NCBI RefSeq assembly: GCF_000373985.1
Contig: NZ_KB893107.1
Span: forward strand, 1 to 25,371
Source: Desulfobacter curvatus DSM 3379
Lineage (GTDB): Bacteria; Desulfobacterota; Desulfobacteria; Desulfobacterales; Desulfobacteraceae
DNA: 25,371 nucleotides
Reading direction: 5' to 3'
Both the position numbers and the translations under genes were made by a program. Each line of letters starts with the position of its first letter. Position 1 is the stretch's first letter. Positions 1-8,424 of this stretch are shown here, one piece after another. Below the pieces are notes generated by a model, which saw only the letters and a list, made by a program, of their open reading frames with translations, searched no databases and was not told the DNA's origin.

Positions 1-241
1 TTAGTGTGAGACGGCAACCACGGACAGGTAATCGAAACAGTTTCAAGCCTGGAATGGGGGAGAACTATGCCCGGACGGAATGAAAATCTTCGGTACAGGC
101 CATGGTTTGTGTAGGAAGAACTACCTTTCCGATGCCTTCTGAAAGAAGGAAAGGCGGAATTTTCCCAAAAAGGAGTGGGCGGAACAACTTCGGCCGACCT
201 TTTATTATTTATGCGTCAGCACTGCCTTTAAAAAATCAATG
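1..241. other. Unassigned upstream stretch, possibly the 3' part of a structured RNA
   Basis: No convincing coding region is visible here. The only open frame runs from the window edge to a stop near 83 and looks like chance. The stretch is purine-rich with loop-like GAAA/GGAA runs. It contains a hairpin in which CCTTTC (124-129) pairs with GAAAGG (149-154) around an inner CTTC/GAAG stem (136-139 with 145-148) closed by TGAAA. A T-rich tail follows at about 199-208. It could be the end of a non-coding RNA cut by the window edge, or a decayed leader. I compared it from memory with RNase P RNA, tmRNA, SRP RNA and common riboswitch cores and found no match. Confidence 0.3.
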
Positions 242-271
242 TTTACAAAGTGGCTAAAACCAAATTATAAT
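242..271 (+). promoter_or_regulatory. Sigma70-type promoter for argJ
   Basis: TTTACA (242-247) and a perfect TATAAT (266-271) are separated by 18 bases. They lie about 50 bases upstream of the argJ start and point into it. A ribosome site AAGGA (308-312) follows. This is one of the clearest promoters in the window. Confidence 0.65.
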
Positions 272-319
272 TCGCGGTCAATTTTCTGAGATGGATTTAA
301 GTAAGCAAAGGAAACAAAA

Positions 320-1501
320 ATGAAAGGCTTTAAATTTGCCGGAGTCTGTGCCGGAATTAAAAAAAACAGATCCTTGGATCTTGGTCTGATCTATTCGGAA
401 AAACCTGCAAGTGCCGCAGCATTGTTTACACAAAACCAGGTGGTTGCAGCCCCTGTTATTCTTGGCAGAAAAACCATGGAAAGGGGTATGCTCCAGGCAA
501 TACTGGTTAATTCAGGGAATGCCAACTGTTTTACCGGTGCACAGGGCATAGCCCATGCAGAGCAATGCGTTGAACTTGTAGCCAAAACCCTTCACATTGA
601 TCCTGAACATGTATTGGTCTCTTCCACGGGGGTGATCGGTGCGCCCTTGCCAATAGATAAAATTGAAGCAAAAATTCCGGAAGCTGTGAAAAGTCTTGGC
701 TCTTGCACTATTGTAGATTTTGCCGGTGCTATCCTCACCACAGATACCTGCACCAAAATGGTGTCCCGCAAGGGACAAATCAATGCATCCGGGGATGAAA
801 AAAGCTTTACCATCATGGGGGTTGCCAAAGGTTCAGGTATGATTCGGCCGGATATGGCCACCATGCTTTCCTATATATTTACTGATGCTGATATTTCAAG
901 CAGCCTGCTCAAACAGGCACTGACCCATGCCGCGTCCCGTTCCTTTAACCGGATTACGGTGGACGGGGATACCAGCACCAACGACACCCTTGTATGCATG
1001 GCCAACGGGGCAGGGCAGGCTGTGATTGACAATGATGAATCCCTTGGGGTGTTCCAAGCGGTTTTAGATGAAGTCTGCTATGAGCTTGCTAAAAAGATTG
1101 TCAAAGACGGGGAGGGTGCCACTAAGGTTGCCGCCATCACCGTCAAAGGTGCATTGACCCAACAGGATGCATTTGCAGCGGCCGAAGCCATTGCCCACTC
1201 CCCCCTGGTCAAAACCGCCATTTACGGCCAGGATCCTAATTGGGGACGGATCACAGCGGCGGCCGGAAGATCCGGGGCCACGGTGGACCAGAATAAAATG
1301 GATTTGTATTTTGAGGATGTCCTGCTGGTTCAAAACGGGCAGTGGCAGGGCAAAGGGGCGGAAGAAAAAGCAGCAGACATAATGAAGAAGGGTGAAATCA
1401 GTATTGTCCTGGATCTTAATCTCGGAGACGGCCAGGATAAGTTCCTGTTCTGTGATTTCAGTGAAAACTATGTGAAAATCAATGCCGACTACAGATCCTG
1501 A
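320..1501 (+). CDS. argJ: Bifunctional glutamate N-acetyltransferase/amino-acid acetyltransferase ArgJ
   Basis: ArgJ transfers the acetyl group from N-acetylornithine to glutamate (the cyclic arginine route); bifunctional members also make N-acetylglutamate from acetyl-CoA. The 393-residue length is normal for the family. The autocleavage and nucleophile region is present: GSGMIRPDMATML at about 171-183, with Thr181 expected to become the N-terminal nucleophile of the beta chain after self-cleavage between Ala180 and Thr181. VDGDTSTND (about 214-222), YGQDPNWGR and the C-terminal YRS are also typical. The ATG at 320 follows AAGGA with a 7-base gap, behind a good promoter. The 3' end overlaps the following pseudouridine synthase by 20 bases, so the two are probably co-transcribed. 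No other arginine gene is visible in the window. Whether it is mono- or bifunctional cannot be told from sequence. Confidence 0.95.
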   Translation: MKGFKFAGVCAGIKKNRSLDLGLIYSEKPASAAALFTQNQVVAAPVILGRKTMERGMLQAILVNSGNANCFTGAQGIAHAEQCVELVAKTLHIDPEHVLVSSTGVIGAPLPIDKIEAKIPEAVKSLGSCTIVDFAGAILTTDTCTKMVSRKGQINASGDEKSFTIMGVAKGSGMIRPDMATMLSYIFTDADISSSLLKQALTHAASRSFNRITVDGDTSTNDTLVCMANGAGQAVIDNDESLGVFQAVLDEVCYELAKKIVKDGEGATKVAAITVKGALTQQDAFAAAEAIAHSPLVKTAIYGQDPNWGRITAAAGRSGATVDQNKMDLYFEDVLLVQNGQWQGKGAEEKAADIMKKGEISIVLDLNLGDGQDKFLFCDFSENYVKINADYRS

Positions 1502-2207
1502 AAGCATCCGGCTGCAGAAAATTTTAGCCCATAGCGGGCTATGTTCGCGCCGAAAGGCCGAGACGCTTATCCTTGAGGGCAGGGTGTCAGTGAACGGGAG
1601 GGTCGTAAAAGAACTTGGCTCCCGGGCAGATCCGGCAAAGGATAAGGTCTGTCTTGACGGAAAGCCGGTTCACTATACATCGGATAAAAAGCGCGAATAT
1701 ACCTATCTTGCTGTAAACAAACCTAAAGGGGTGGTCACAACCTGCGCCCAGAAAAATGCAAAAATTATCCTGGACCTTGTGCCGGTAAAACAAAGAGTCT
1801 ATCCCGTGGGACGGCTGGATAAAGATTCCGTAGGGCTTGTTTTGCTCACGGACGACGGTGATCTGCACAATCGGTTATCCCATCCCTCCCATGACCATGA
1901 AAAAGAGTATCTGGTCTTTGCGACCCGGCCTGTGAGCGATCAGGATCTGACTGCCATGGCCCAGGGCATGGTGATAGACGGGAAAAAAACCCGGCGGGCC
2001 AAGGTCCGCAGGGTTTCTGAAAATGGATTTAAAATTGTTTTAAAGCAGGGGTTGAACCGCCAGATCCGGAAAATGGTGGGCAAAACCGGCAATCAGGTGG
2101 CCATGCTCAAACGAATCCGCATGGCCAATATCCACCTTGGCAGTCTGCCCCCCGGCAAATGCCGACATCTCTCCGAAAAAGAGGTGAAAGGGCTAAAACA
2201 AGGTTAG
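1482..2207 (+). CDS. S4-domain rRNA pseudouridine synthase, RsuA/RluB/RluF family
   Basis: The 241-residue protein should isomerise a uridine in rRNA to pseudouridine. An N-terminal S4 RNA-binding domain spans about residues 9-60 (IRLQKILAHSGLCSRRKAE onwards, with SVNG). The catalytic domain carries YPVGRLDKDSVGLVLLTDDG, in which Asp113 of GRLD is the expected catalytic aspartate. Near the C-terminus QGLNRQIRKM is the family's second signature and reads closest to RluF-type enzymes, though RluB is a fair alternative, so no symbol is given. The ATG at 1482 lies inside the end of argJ (20-base overlap), suggesting translational coupling. Its stop overlaps the stop of the convergent trpS gene by four bases (TTAG, 2204-2207). 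The target nucleotide cannot be read from sequence. Confidence 0.9.
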   Translation: MPTTDPESIRLQKILAHSGLCSRRKAETLILEGRVSVNGRVVKELGSRADPAKDKVCLDGKPVHYTSDKKREYTYLAVNKPKGVVTTCAQKNAKIILDLVPVKQRVYPVGRLDKDSVGLVLLTDDGDLHNRLSHPSHDHEKEYLVFATRPVSDQDLTAMAQGMVIDGKKTRRAKVRRVSENGFKIVLKQGLNRQIRKMVGKTGNQVAMLKRIRMANIHLGSLPPGKCRHLSEKEVKGLKQG

Positions 2208-3214
2208 GACAATGATTGAATTCCCACACTCTTTCTGACTTTATCCAGGAAGGGCACGGAATACTCCCTGGCCCGGAGCGCCCCTTTTTTCAAAATATCT
2301 TCAATATCTTTGGGGTTCGCCATCAGCTCTTCGTACCGCTGTCTGGGTTCTTTTAAAATATCGTTGATGTATTCAAACAACTCCTGTTTCATGGCCCCCC
2401 AGGCAATGCCCTCCCGGTACCGCCGGGCCAGGTCTTTGGTCTGTTCCTCGGTGGCAAAGGCCCGGTAAATTGAAAACAAGGTGCAGGTGTCCGGATCTTT
2501 GGGTTCATCAGGTCCCAGGGAGTTGGTCTGGATTTTCATGATCATTTTGCGCAGCCGTTTTTCCGTATCAAACAGCGGAATAAAGTTGTTGTAGCTTTTG
2601 CTCATTTTGCGCCCGTCAAGGCCGGAAAGCACGGCTGCGGTTTCATCCACAACCACCTCGGGCAGCACAAATAATTCTTCGTACATATGGTTGAATCTTG
2701 CGGCAATATCCCTTGTCATTTCAAGGTGCTGGATCTGATCCTTGCCCACGGGCACCTTGGCGGCATTGAACATGAGAATGTCGGCAGCCATGAGAATGGG
2801 GTAGGAAAAAAGGCCCATGGTAACGCCCTGGTCCGGGTCTTTTCTTTCCTGTTCCTCGTTTTCCTGGACCGCGGCCTTGTATGCATGGGCCCGGTTCATC
2901 AGTCCCTTGGCGGTCAGACAGGTTAATATCCAGGTAAGCTCCGGAATTTCAGGGATATCAGACTGCCGGTAAAATACACAATTATTGTAATCCAACCCTA
3001 ACGCAATCCAGGCGGCTGCAATTTCAAGGGTGGAGGTTTTTCGTTTTTGGGGATCATGATTTTTTATCAGGGAGTGGTAATCTGCCAGAAAATAATAGGA
3101 GGTCAGGTCCAAATTTTTACTGGACTCAACAGCCGGACGAATCGCCCCCACATAATTGCCGAGGTGAGGCGTTCCCGAGGTGGTAATACCGGTTAAAAAG
3201 TCTGCGTTTTTCAT
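2204..3214 (-). CDS. trpS: Tryptophan-tRNA ligase
   Basis: This class I aminoacyl-tRNA synthetase charges tRNA-Trp. The 336-residue length is standard. The HIGH-type motif appears as TPHLGN (15-20) after the N-terminal LTGITTSG. The KMSKS loop is DGRKMSKSYNN (200-210). MAADILMFNA, VGKDQIQHLE and the tryptophan-pocket region are also typical of TrpRS. The ATG at 3214 is preceded by AGGAA on the minus strand. It lies 131 bases downstream of the GGDEF response regulator on the same strand, so read-through is possible but not needed. The gene converges on the pseudouridine synthase with overlapping stop codons, leaving no room for an ordinary terminator between them. Confidence 0.96.
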   Translation of the reverse strand: MKNADFLTGITTSGTPHLGNYVGAIRPAVESSKNLDLTSYYFLADYHSLIKNHDPQKRKTSTLEIAAAWIALGLDYNNCVFYRQSDIPEIPELTWILTCLTAKGLMNRAHAYKAAVQENEEQERKDPDQGVTMGLFSYPILMAADILMFNAAKVPVGKDQIQHLEMTRDIAARFNHMYEELFVLPEVVVDETAAVLSGLDGRKMSKSYNNFIPLFDTEKRLRKMIMKIQTNSLGPDEPKDPDTCTLFSIYRAFATEEQTKDLARRYREGIAWGAMKQELFEYINDILKEPRQRYEELMANPKDIEDILKKGALRAREYSVPFLDKVRKSVGIQSLS

Positions 3215-3345
3215 TTATATTCCTAAAGAATTAATTAGTGTTATGCAAAAAGAGGGAAGTACCAGAATCTTGTCTTTTTTTCAAGCCACGCCTTTCAATG
3301 GGGAAAAATTTGTCCGGCCACTGATTCAATCATCCGCATATTGGG

Positions 3346-4242
3346 TTATGGCTGCGCCATGCGCACACAGTTCCTGCCGTCATTTTTTGCTGAATACAGG
3401 GCGTCGTCTGCCTTTTTGATGAGCGATTCTGGGTCCTTCTCACAGGCAGAGGAAAACAATGAAATACCGAAACTTGCGGTAATATGGATGGGCGGCCTGC
3501 TGGTTGATATTTGCATCGGTGTTGTTTCAATTTGGCTTCTCATACGTTCAGCAATGTCCCGGGCTTCCTTAATCGAACAGTCCGGCAGACATAGGATAAA
3601 CTCTTCTCCGCCATACCTGCCAATAAAGTCATAGGGCCGTATGACCTGGGCCATCTGGGACACAAACTGCTTGAGCACCCGGTCTCCTGAAAGGTGGCCG
3701 TACCGGTCATTCACCTGCTTGAAATGGTCTATGTCGGTCATGAGCAACGATAAGGGGGTGTTTTTACGGGCTGCCCGCTCAAGTTCCTGATCCAGCTTTT
3801 CCATGAAGGCTCTGCGATTCAAGGTTCCTGTCAATGAATCCTTTCTGGCAAGCTCCAGCACTTTTTCTTCCAATCCGATGATCCGTTCGCCGATGCGGAT
3901 GCGGTATTTGAGTTCAACATAATCAATTGGCTTGGTTAAAAAATCGTCTGCCCCGGCTTCAAGGCCCTGGAGAATATCCTGCTGTTCCCCTTTGGCTGTG
4001 AGAATAATAAAATAGATATACCTTGGTGCCTCATGGGCGCGCACCTTGCGGCAGAGCTGCAGGCCGTCCATTTCGGGCATCATCCAGTCGGAAATGACTA
4101 CATTGGGACATCCGGGTTTCCTGATGATGTCCCAGGCCTGCCTGCCATCAGAGGTGGATACAACCTGGTATCCCCATTTTTTAAGGTTGTTTTCAAGAAT
4201 GGTTTTGAATATGGGATCATCTTCAGAAATTAAAATTTTCAT
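3346..4242 (-). CDS. Response regulator diguanylate cyclase (REC-GGDEF)
   Basis: The 298-residue protein is predicted to make cyclic di-GMP when phosphorylated. Residues 1-120 form a receiver domain: acidic pocket EDD (7-9), phosphoacceptor Asp52 in SDWMMPEMDG, Thr82 and Lys104. Residues about 130-295 form a GGDEF domain with an intact active site GGEEF (211-215) and the DSLTGTLNRRAF and TDIDHFKQVND motifs. An RxxD inhibitory site (Arg202-Asp205) sits exactly five residues before GGEEF, so product feedback inhibition is likely. The start overlaps the upstream hybrid kinase by 20 bases, which argues for coupled expression. The kinase has its own HPt domain, so this regulator is its most likely phosphorelay target. 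Confidence 0.92.
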   Translation of the reverse strand: MKILISEDDPIFKTILENNLKKWGYQVVSTSDGRQAWDIIRKPGCPNVVISDWMMPEMDGLQLCRKVRAHEAPRYIYFIILTAKGEQQDILQGLEAGADDFLTKPIDYVELKYRIRIGERIIGLEEKVLELARKDSLTGTLNRRAFMEKLDQELERAARKNTPLSLLMTDIDHFKQVNDRYGHLSGDRVLKQFVSQMAQVIRPYDFIGRYGGEEFILCLPDCSIKEARDIAERMRSQIETTPMQISTSRPPIHITASFGISLFSSACEKDPESLIKKADDALYSAKNDGRNCVRMAQP

Positions 4243-7200
4243 GGCTCATCTCTTCAATGGTTATTTTAAGTTCCTCTTCAAATAAAGCGACCTCTTTTTT
4301 CAATTGTGAAAAAATCGGTTTGACCTGGCTAAGGTCCCCTGTTCTTGCCTGTTTTTCCAATTCATTTGCCTGTTGCTGAGCCCCAAGGGCCCTAAAATTG
4401 CTCAAGGCACCTTTCAGAGCATGGGCAGTCTTGGCCAATGTTGGCCCATCTTCAGCTCCAATTGCCTTTTGGATGGCATCCATATGATCGGCCCGGTTCT
4501 GGAAGAACATTTCAGTGATCTGGAAGAAAAAATCTTTATCGTTGCCCACTGCTTCCATGACTTTGGGCAAATCAAAACGCCGGGGCAGGTCAGGCGTTTG
4601 GTACATATTCTGCTTTGCCTGGAGGTGTTTACCCGCCTTCTTTATGCCGAGTGTTTGATCGGGGCGGGTTCCAGGATCAAAAGATTTTAAATCAGATGAT
4701 TCAGGCAAGGCTTGGGCCTCCACACTCAAATGCCGGCAAAGGGCTATGTAAAGTTCATTGGGCTGGACCGGCTTTGAAATATGGGCATTGGCACCAAAAT
4801 GTAAGGCCCTGTCCACATCTTCGGATAATGCTGCGGCTGAAATTGCTATAATCGGCAATTCTTTATCTTTTTTGCGGATGATGCTGATTGCCTCAAATCC
4901 ATCCATGACCGGCATCTGAAGGTCCATGAAAATAAGATCCGGCCGCGTTTTTGCCACTAAGTCCACAGCTTGACGCCCGTTTCTTGCGGTCAGCAGGTCT
5001 GCTCCCGTCCGATTTAAGAGGCGAACGGCCACCTCCAGGTTTAAATCAATATCTTCCACCACCAGGATAGAAAAACCTTTTAGATCCGGGGGGGCAATTT
5101 TATTTGAACTTTCCGGATTTTCTCCGAGTTTGGCAGGGTCGCCCAATGCCATGCAGATCTCAAAATAAAACGTGCTGCCCAGATTTTCCCTGGATTTAAC
5201 TTTTAGTTCGCTTCCCATCAACTGGGCCAGTCGTCTGCTGATGGCAAGTCCCAGGCCGGTGCCGCCAAATCGCCTGGTGGTGGTTGAATCGGCCTGGGAA
5301 AAGGCTTCAAATATTTTTCTCTCCTGTTCCTGGCTCATGCCGATACCAGTATCTTTGACTGAAAAAAGGAGCCTTACCTGTCCAGTGTTATGATCCTCTT
5401 CCTTTACGCTGATTTGCGCTGTCACCCCGCCTTTTGGGGTAAACTTGACGGCATTGCTTAAAAGATTCATTAAAATTTGTCTGAGACTGTGGGAATCACC
5501 CTGGACAATGTCAGGCACATCCGGTGATATGATGATGGAAAAGTCAATTCCTTTTTCCTGGGCCAAGGGAGATAACATGGCGTCAATGGGCAGCACCATG
5601 TCTTTTAAAGAAAAATCATGAATGTCAATGTCGATCTTCCCTGCTTCGATTTTGGAAAAGTCCAGAATATCATTGATAATATCCAGAAGAACCCTGGAGG
5701 AAAAGTCTATTTTTTGGGCAAAGTCCAACTGCTTGTCCGTTAAATCGGTTTCAAGCAGAAAACGGCTCATGCCTATGATGGCATTCATGGGAGTCCGGAT
5801 TTCATGGGACATATTGGCCAGAAATTCGGATTTTGCCGCATTGGCTTTATCTGCCTGTTGGCGGGCGATAATCAACGCCTTTTTGGCCGTTTCCTGATCG
5901 GTCATATCAACAAAGGTTAAAATATAGCCTTCCTTAAAAAGCCGTCCGCCAACCAGCATGTCCCGGAGGACTCCGTCCTTGCATAGCAGCTGGTACATGT
6001 CAGGTTGGATTATGCCTCCTTGTTTTGGGGCGCTTTCAAGATAGGTCAAAAAACGCTGGCCCCCCTCTTTTCCGATGTCATTGTCCGGGAACATTTTTTT
6101 TAGTGCATGATCAATGTCAGAAACTTCTTTTTCATTATAGCCCAGCAGCGTTGTAAAGGCATTGTTCCTTCTGTAGATCCGTCCTTGGGCATTGACATAG
6201 ATGATGGGAATGGGAACCAGGGTAAATATGGTTTCAAATTCTTTTTGAGAGGCCTTAAGCTGGGCATCTTTGGCCAGGCGGGCAGAAATATCTCTAAAAC
6301 TCACTACCGAACCTGTAATTTGTCCCTGGTCAATTATGGGTGAAGAGACATAGCTGACAGAAAATGCGCTGCCGTCTTTTCGCCAGAAAACCTCATTGTC
6401 AATGAGTCGTTTCTCGCCGTCATCCAAACCGAAGTGAAGGGGGCAGTCCTTTTCTTCATATGGGCTCCCGTCAGGATGGCTGTGATGAAACAATTGATGA
6501 GAGCTTTTGCCTGAAACCTGATCTTGGGTCCATCCGATCATTTTTTCTGCGGCCGGGTTTAAAAAGGTGATGTTGCCGTGGGTATCAACGCCGTAGATTC
6601 CGTCTCCGCTGGAAGATAAAATGAGGGCATTCTTTTTATAAAGATCTTGGATGGTTTGCTCATCTTTTTTCCGCATACCCAGCACACGTTTGCGGTGGGC
6701 TAAAAGATAGCTGATCAGCAGGGTGACAAGAAGATGCATGGAAATAAGGAGGGGCTGCGCAGGGCCATAAATAAAGGACTTCTCCTTGATGCTCTCTTTG
6801 GTGATAAAATGAAACAGATACCAGTGACTTGAGGAGACAAGCTCACCGACATCAACCTTTTGGGTGCTTAGGGTAGAAATTGGAACAGACAGTACCCTGA
6901 TCAAAAAAATGCCCTGGGCGGTCTGGATCTGCGCTTTTCCTGCCAGCGCAGCCTGCCAGGCTTCTGGAAAATCAATGGAGAAACGCTGATCTTGGTTGAC
7001 GCCGAACATAAATGCAAACTCTTTATCCGGGAACATTTCCGACTTTAGATAATAGCCTTTTTGATTGACAAGAAAACTGTAATGAATGCTGCCGGAAGCG
7101 TCATTCATTGGGCTTTTTTCAAACAAGTTTTTTAGCAGGATACTGCCTAAAAAGTTCATCACCAGAACCGCCCGGGTCGCTCCTTCCGTATCCTTGATGG

Positions 7201-7795
7201 GAAGGGCAAAACGAATTATGGGTTTGTGCGGGACTTCGACTTTGCCTTGCTCCACGTTCAAATCCATAGGAGAGACAAATATTTGATCTGCCGGCAGCAT
7301 AAGGGCTTCTTTGAAATAATAACGGCCCACCTTGCTTTGAAGGTTTGCCTGGGGAACTTTATTGCATTTTCCGCCGTCAAAATTAATGCGCACCATCTCC
7401 CGGCCGTCGGCATGGATCAGGCGAATCTGATCATAAATCCCGTAAAAACGACAAACCGAATGAAGCATATGTGTAACCGCCTGACGGTTTTCCCGGGTTG
7501 GATGGGTCAGAAATCTGGCCACACACGGGGACTGGGCAAGCACACGGATATTGCTGATACGTTCACGAAACATGGACTGGAGTAGATGCTCAGCCTTCAT
7601 CACATGGCCGGTTTCCTGGCTGATTTCAACTTTGAGACGGCCTTTATCGTGTTGATTCAACAAAGGATAAACCAAGGCAGCCACAGCGATAAAGGCCAGA
7701 ATAAAATATTGCACCCAATAACCTAAAAATTTTTTATTCAGCACAGATGCCCCATATTTTAATAACGGCCATGGGCCGACCTGGTCTATCAACAT
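4223..7795 (-). CDS. Membrane hybrid sensor histidine kinase with PAS, REC and HPt domains
   Basis: The 1190-residue protein is a multistep phosphorelay sensor. Domains in order: a membrane segment about 28-46; a large periplasmic sensor about 50-345, probably Cache-like; a second membrane segment about 348-366; PAS about 385-505; PAS about 510-635; HisKA with the phosphorylated His664 in NMSHEIRTP; HATPase with Asn781 in NLLSNAVKFTP and the DTGIGM and GGTGLGL boxes; a receiver with Asp958 in FMDLQMPVMDG; and an HPt domain with His1125 in AHALKGAL. All catalytic residues are present. The ATG at 7795 has a poor ribosome site; a GTG at codon 18 is an alternative that keeps the first membrane segment. 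The gene heads a two-gene unit with the overlapping REC-GGDEF regulator, so its output is probably c-di-GMP synthesis. The ligand is unknown. Confidence 0.93.
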   Translation of the reverse strand: MLIDQVGPWPLLKYGASVLNKKFLGYWVQYFILAFIAVAALVYPLLNQHDKGRLKVEISQETGHVMKAEHLLQSMFRERISNIRVLAQSPCVARFLTHPTRENRQAVTHMLHSVCRFYGIYDQIRLIHADGREMVRINFDGGKCNKVPQANLQSKVGRYYFKEALMLPADQIFVSPMDLNVEQGKVEVPHKPIIRFALPIKDTEGATRAVLVMNFLGSILLKNLFEKSPMNDASGSIHYSFLVNQKGYYLKSEMFPDKEFAFMFGVNQDQRFSIDFPEAWQAALAGKAQIQTAQGIFLIRVLSVPISTLSTQKVDVGELVSSSHWYLFHFITKESIKEKSFIYGPAQPLLISMHLLVTLLISYLLAHRKRVLGMRKKDEQTIQDLYKKNALILSSSGDGIYGVDTHGNITFLNPAAEKMIGWTQDQVSGKSSHQLFHHSHPDGSPYEEKDCPLHFGLDDGEKRLIDNEVFWRKDGSAFSVSYVSSPIIDQGQITGSVVSFRDISARLAKDAQLKASQKEFETIFTLVPIPIIYVNAQGRIYRRNNAFTTLLGYNEKEVSDIDHALKKMFPDNDIGKEGGQRFLTYLESAPKQGGIIQPDMYQLLCKDGVLRDMLVGGRLFKEGYILTFVDMTDQETAKKALIIARQQADKANAAKSEFLANMSHEIRTPMNAIIGMSRFLLETDLTDKQLDFAQKIDFSSRVLLDIINDILDFSKIEAGKIDIDIHDFSLKDMVLPIDAMLSPLAQEKGIDFSIIISPDVPDIVQGDSHSLRQILMNLLSNAVKFTPKGGVTAQISVKEEDHNTGQVRLLFSVKDTGIGMSQEQERKIFEAFSQADSTTTRRFGGTGLGLAISRRLAQLMGSELKVKSRENLGSTFYFEICMALGDPAKLGENPESSNKIAPPDLKGFSILVVEDIDLNLEVAVRLLNRTGADLLTARNGRQAVDLVAKTRPDLIFMDLQMPVMDGFEAISIIRKKDKELPIIAISAAALSEDVDRALHFGANAHISKPVQPNELYIALCRHLSVEAQALPESSDLKSFDPGTRPDQTLGIKKAGKHLQAKQNMYQTPDLPRRFDLPKVMEAVGNDKDFFFQITEMFFQNRADHMDAIQKAIGAEDGPTLAKTAHALKGALSNFRALGAQQQANELEKQARTGDLSQVKPIFSQLKKEVALFEEELKITIEEMSHENFNF

Positions 7796-7928
7796 CCAGG
7801 TTCAACCCACAACGATTGCATTTGGCCATACAAAAACCTTTCAAATGAAAACTTACATTGATGCTGAATATATGGGAACGATTTAGCGCCTGAACAAAAC
7901 TTTAGGAATTTTGTCGAATACAAAGTGA

Positions 7929-8154
7929 ATGCAAATTTTAACCAGAGAAATAGATGAATTATTTCGAGGATTAAAATGTGCGAATCAAAGTAATCGGTAA
8001 AATTTACAGGGTTAAGCCGGGCACGCTTATAGATTTATCTTTTTTTAATGCATATGCAAAATCCATTAAAAAGTCAATCAATTACCCAACAACCCGAATC
8101 CACCGCCTGTTTTTTTGGGGCACTTGCCCGTCGTGTAATATCAATTTCAAATGA
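7929..8154 (+). pseudogene. Probable remnant of a Fur/PerR-family regulator with internal deletion
   Basis: Two short frames abut here. The first, ATG at 7929 to TAA at 7998-8000, reads as 23 residues containing REIDELFRGLKCANQ, which resembles the start of Fur-family proteins just before their TPQR helix. The second, one frame over, runs from about 7978 to a stop at 8152-8154 (58 residues). It contains GKIYRV...LIDLS and ends with RIHRLFFWGTCPSCN, closely matching the Fur/PerR C-terminal dimerisation end (GK-[VI]-IDF ... HRLEFYGxCPxC). The winged-helix core and the HHxH metal site are absent, so this looks like a deleted gene. A GAGGA (7966-7970) before a GTG at 7978 means a 58-residue CxxC peptide could still be translated. 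The match is from memory of family motifs and has not been searched. Confidence 0.45.
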
Positions 8155-8221
8155 CTCATACCGATAAATGAATGAAAATTTATTCTTTCAAATCAATACA
8201 AATAAGTATAGAAAATTATAA

Positions 8222-8397
8222 GAAAGTCTGTGTAACCAACACAGATCTTTCAGGCTTTGTTGTGGGCTATGCCTGGCAGCTGATATGTCAGGTCAGCCCA
8301 TGGCTTTTATAAAGAAGGACAAACAACTCTCCAGTACTTAAGCTAACATTTGCATGATTGGTGCTGACGTCATGTCTGCAACCGGACGCCAAGCACC
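8222..8397 (+). promoter_or_regulatory. Structured leader with three stem-loops ahead of the methyltransferase operon
   Basis: Three separate inverted repeats occur in the 200 bases before the operon. (a) GAAAG-T-CTGTGT (8222-8233) pairs with ACACAG-AT-CTTTC (8239-8251) around AACCA. (b) GGGCT (8264-8268) pairs with AGCCC (8295-8299), enclosing CCTGGCA (8272-8278) and TGTCAGG (8286-8292). (c) GGTGCT (8360-8365) pairs with AGCACC (8392-8397). Stem (c) ends 27 bases before the ATG. None has a T tract, so they are not plain terminators. They could form a cis-regulatory RNA, or operators for protein binding. No known riboswitch core is recognised. Confidence 0.4.
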
Positions 8398-8424
8398 GGA
8401 TTTGAAAACCACAAGGATTATTTT

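Noticed and set aside
1..205. RNase P RNA, tmRNA or SRP RNA at the left edge
   Set aside because: None of the invariant cores (for example the RNase P P4 strands, the tmRNA CCA end or the SRP GGAA/GCA loop) could be found.
8340..8424. Possible c-di-GMP or SAM/SAH riboswitch before the methyltransferase
   Set aside because: The stem at 8360-8397 lacks the conserved core bases of GEMM, SAM or SAH riboswitches as I know them, so it is reported only as an unassigned structure.
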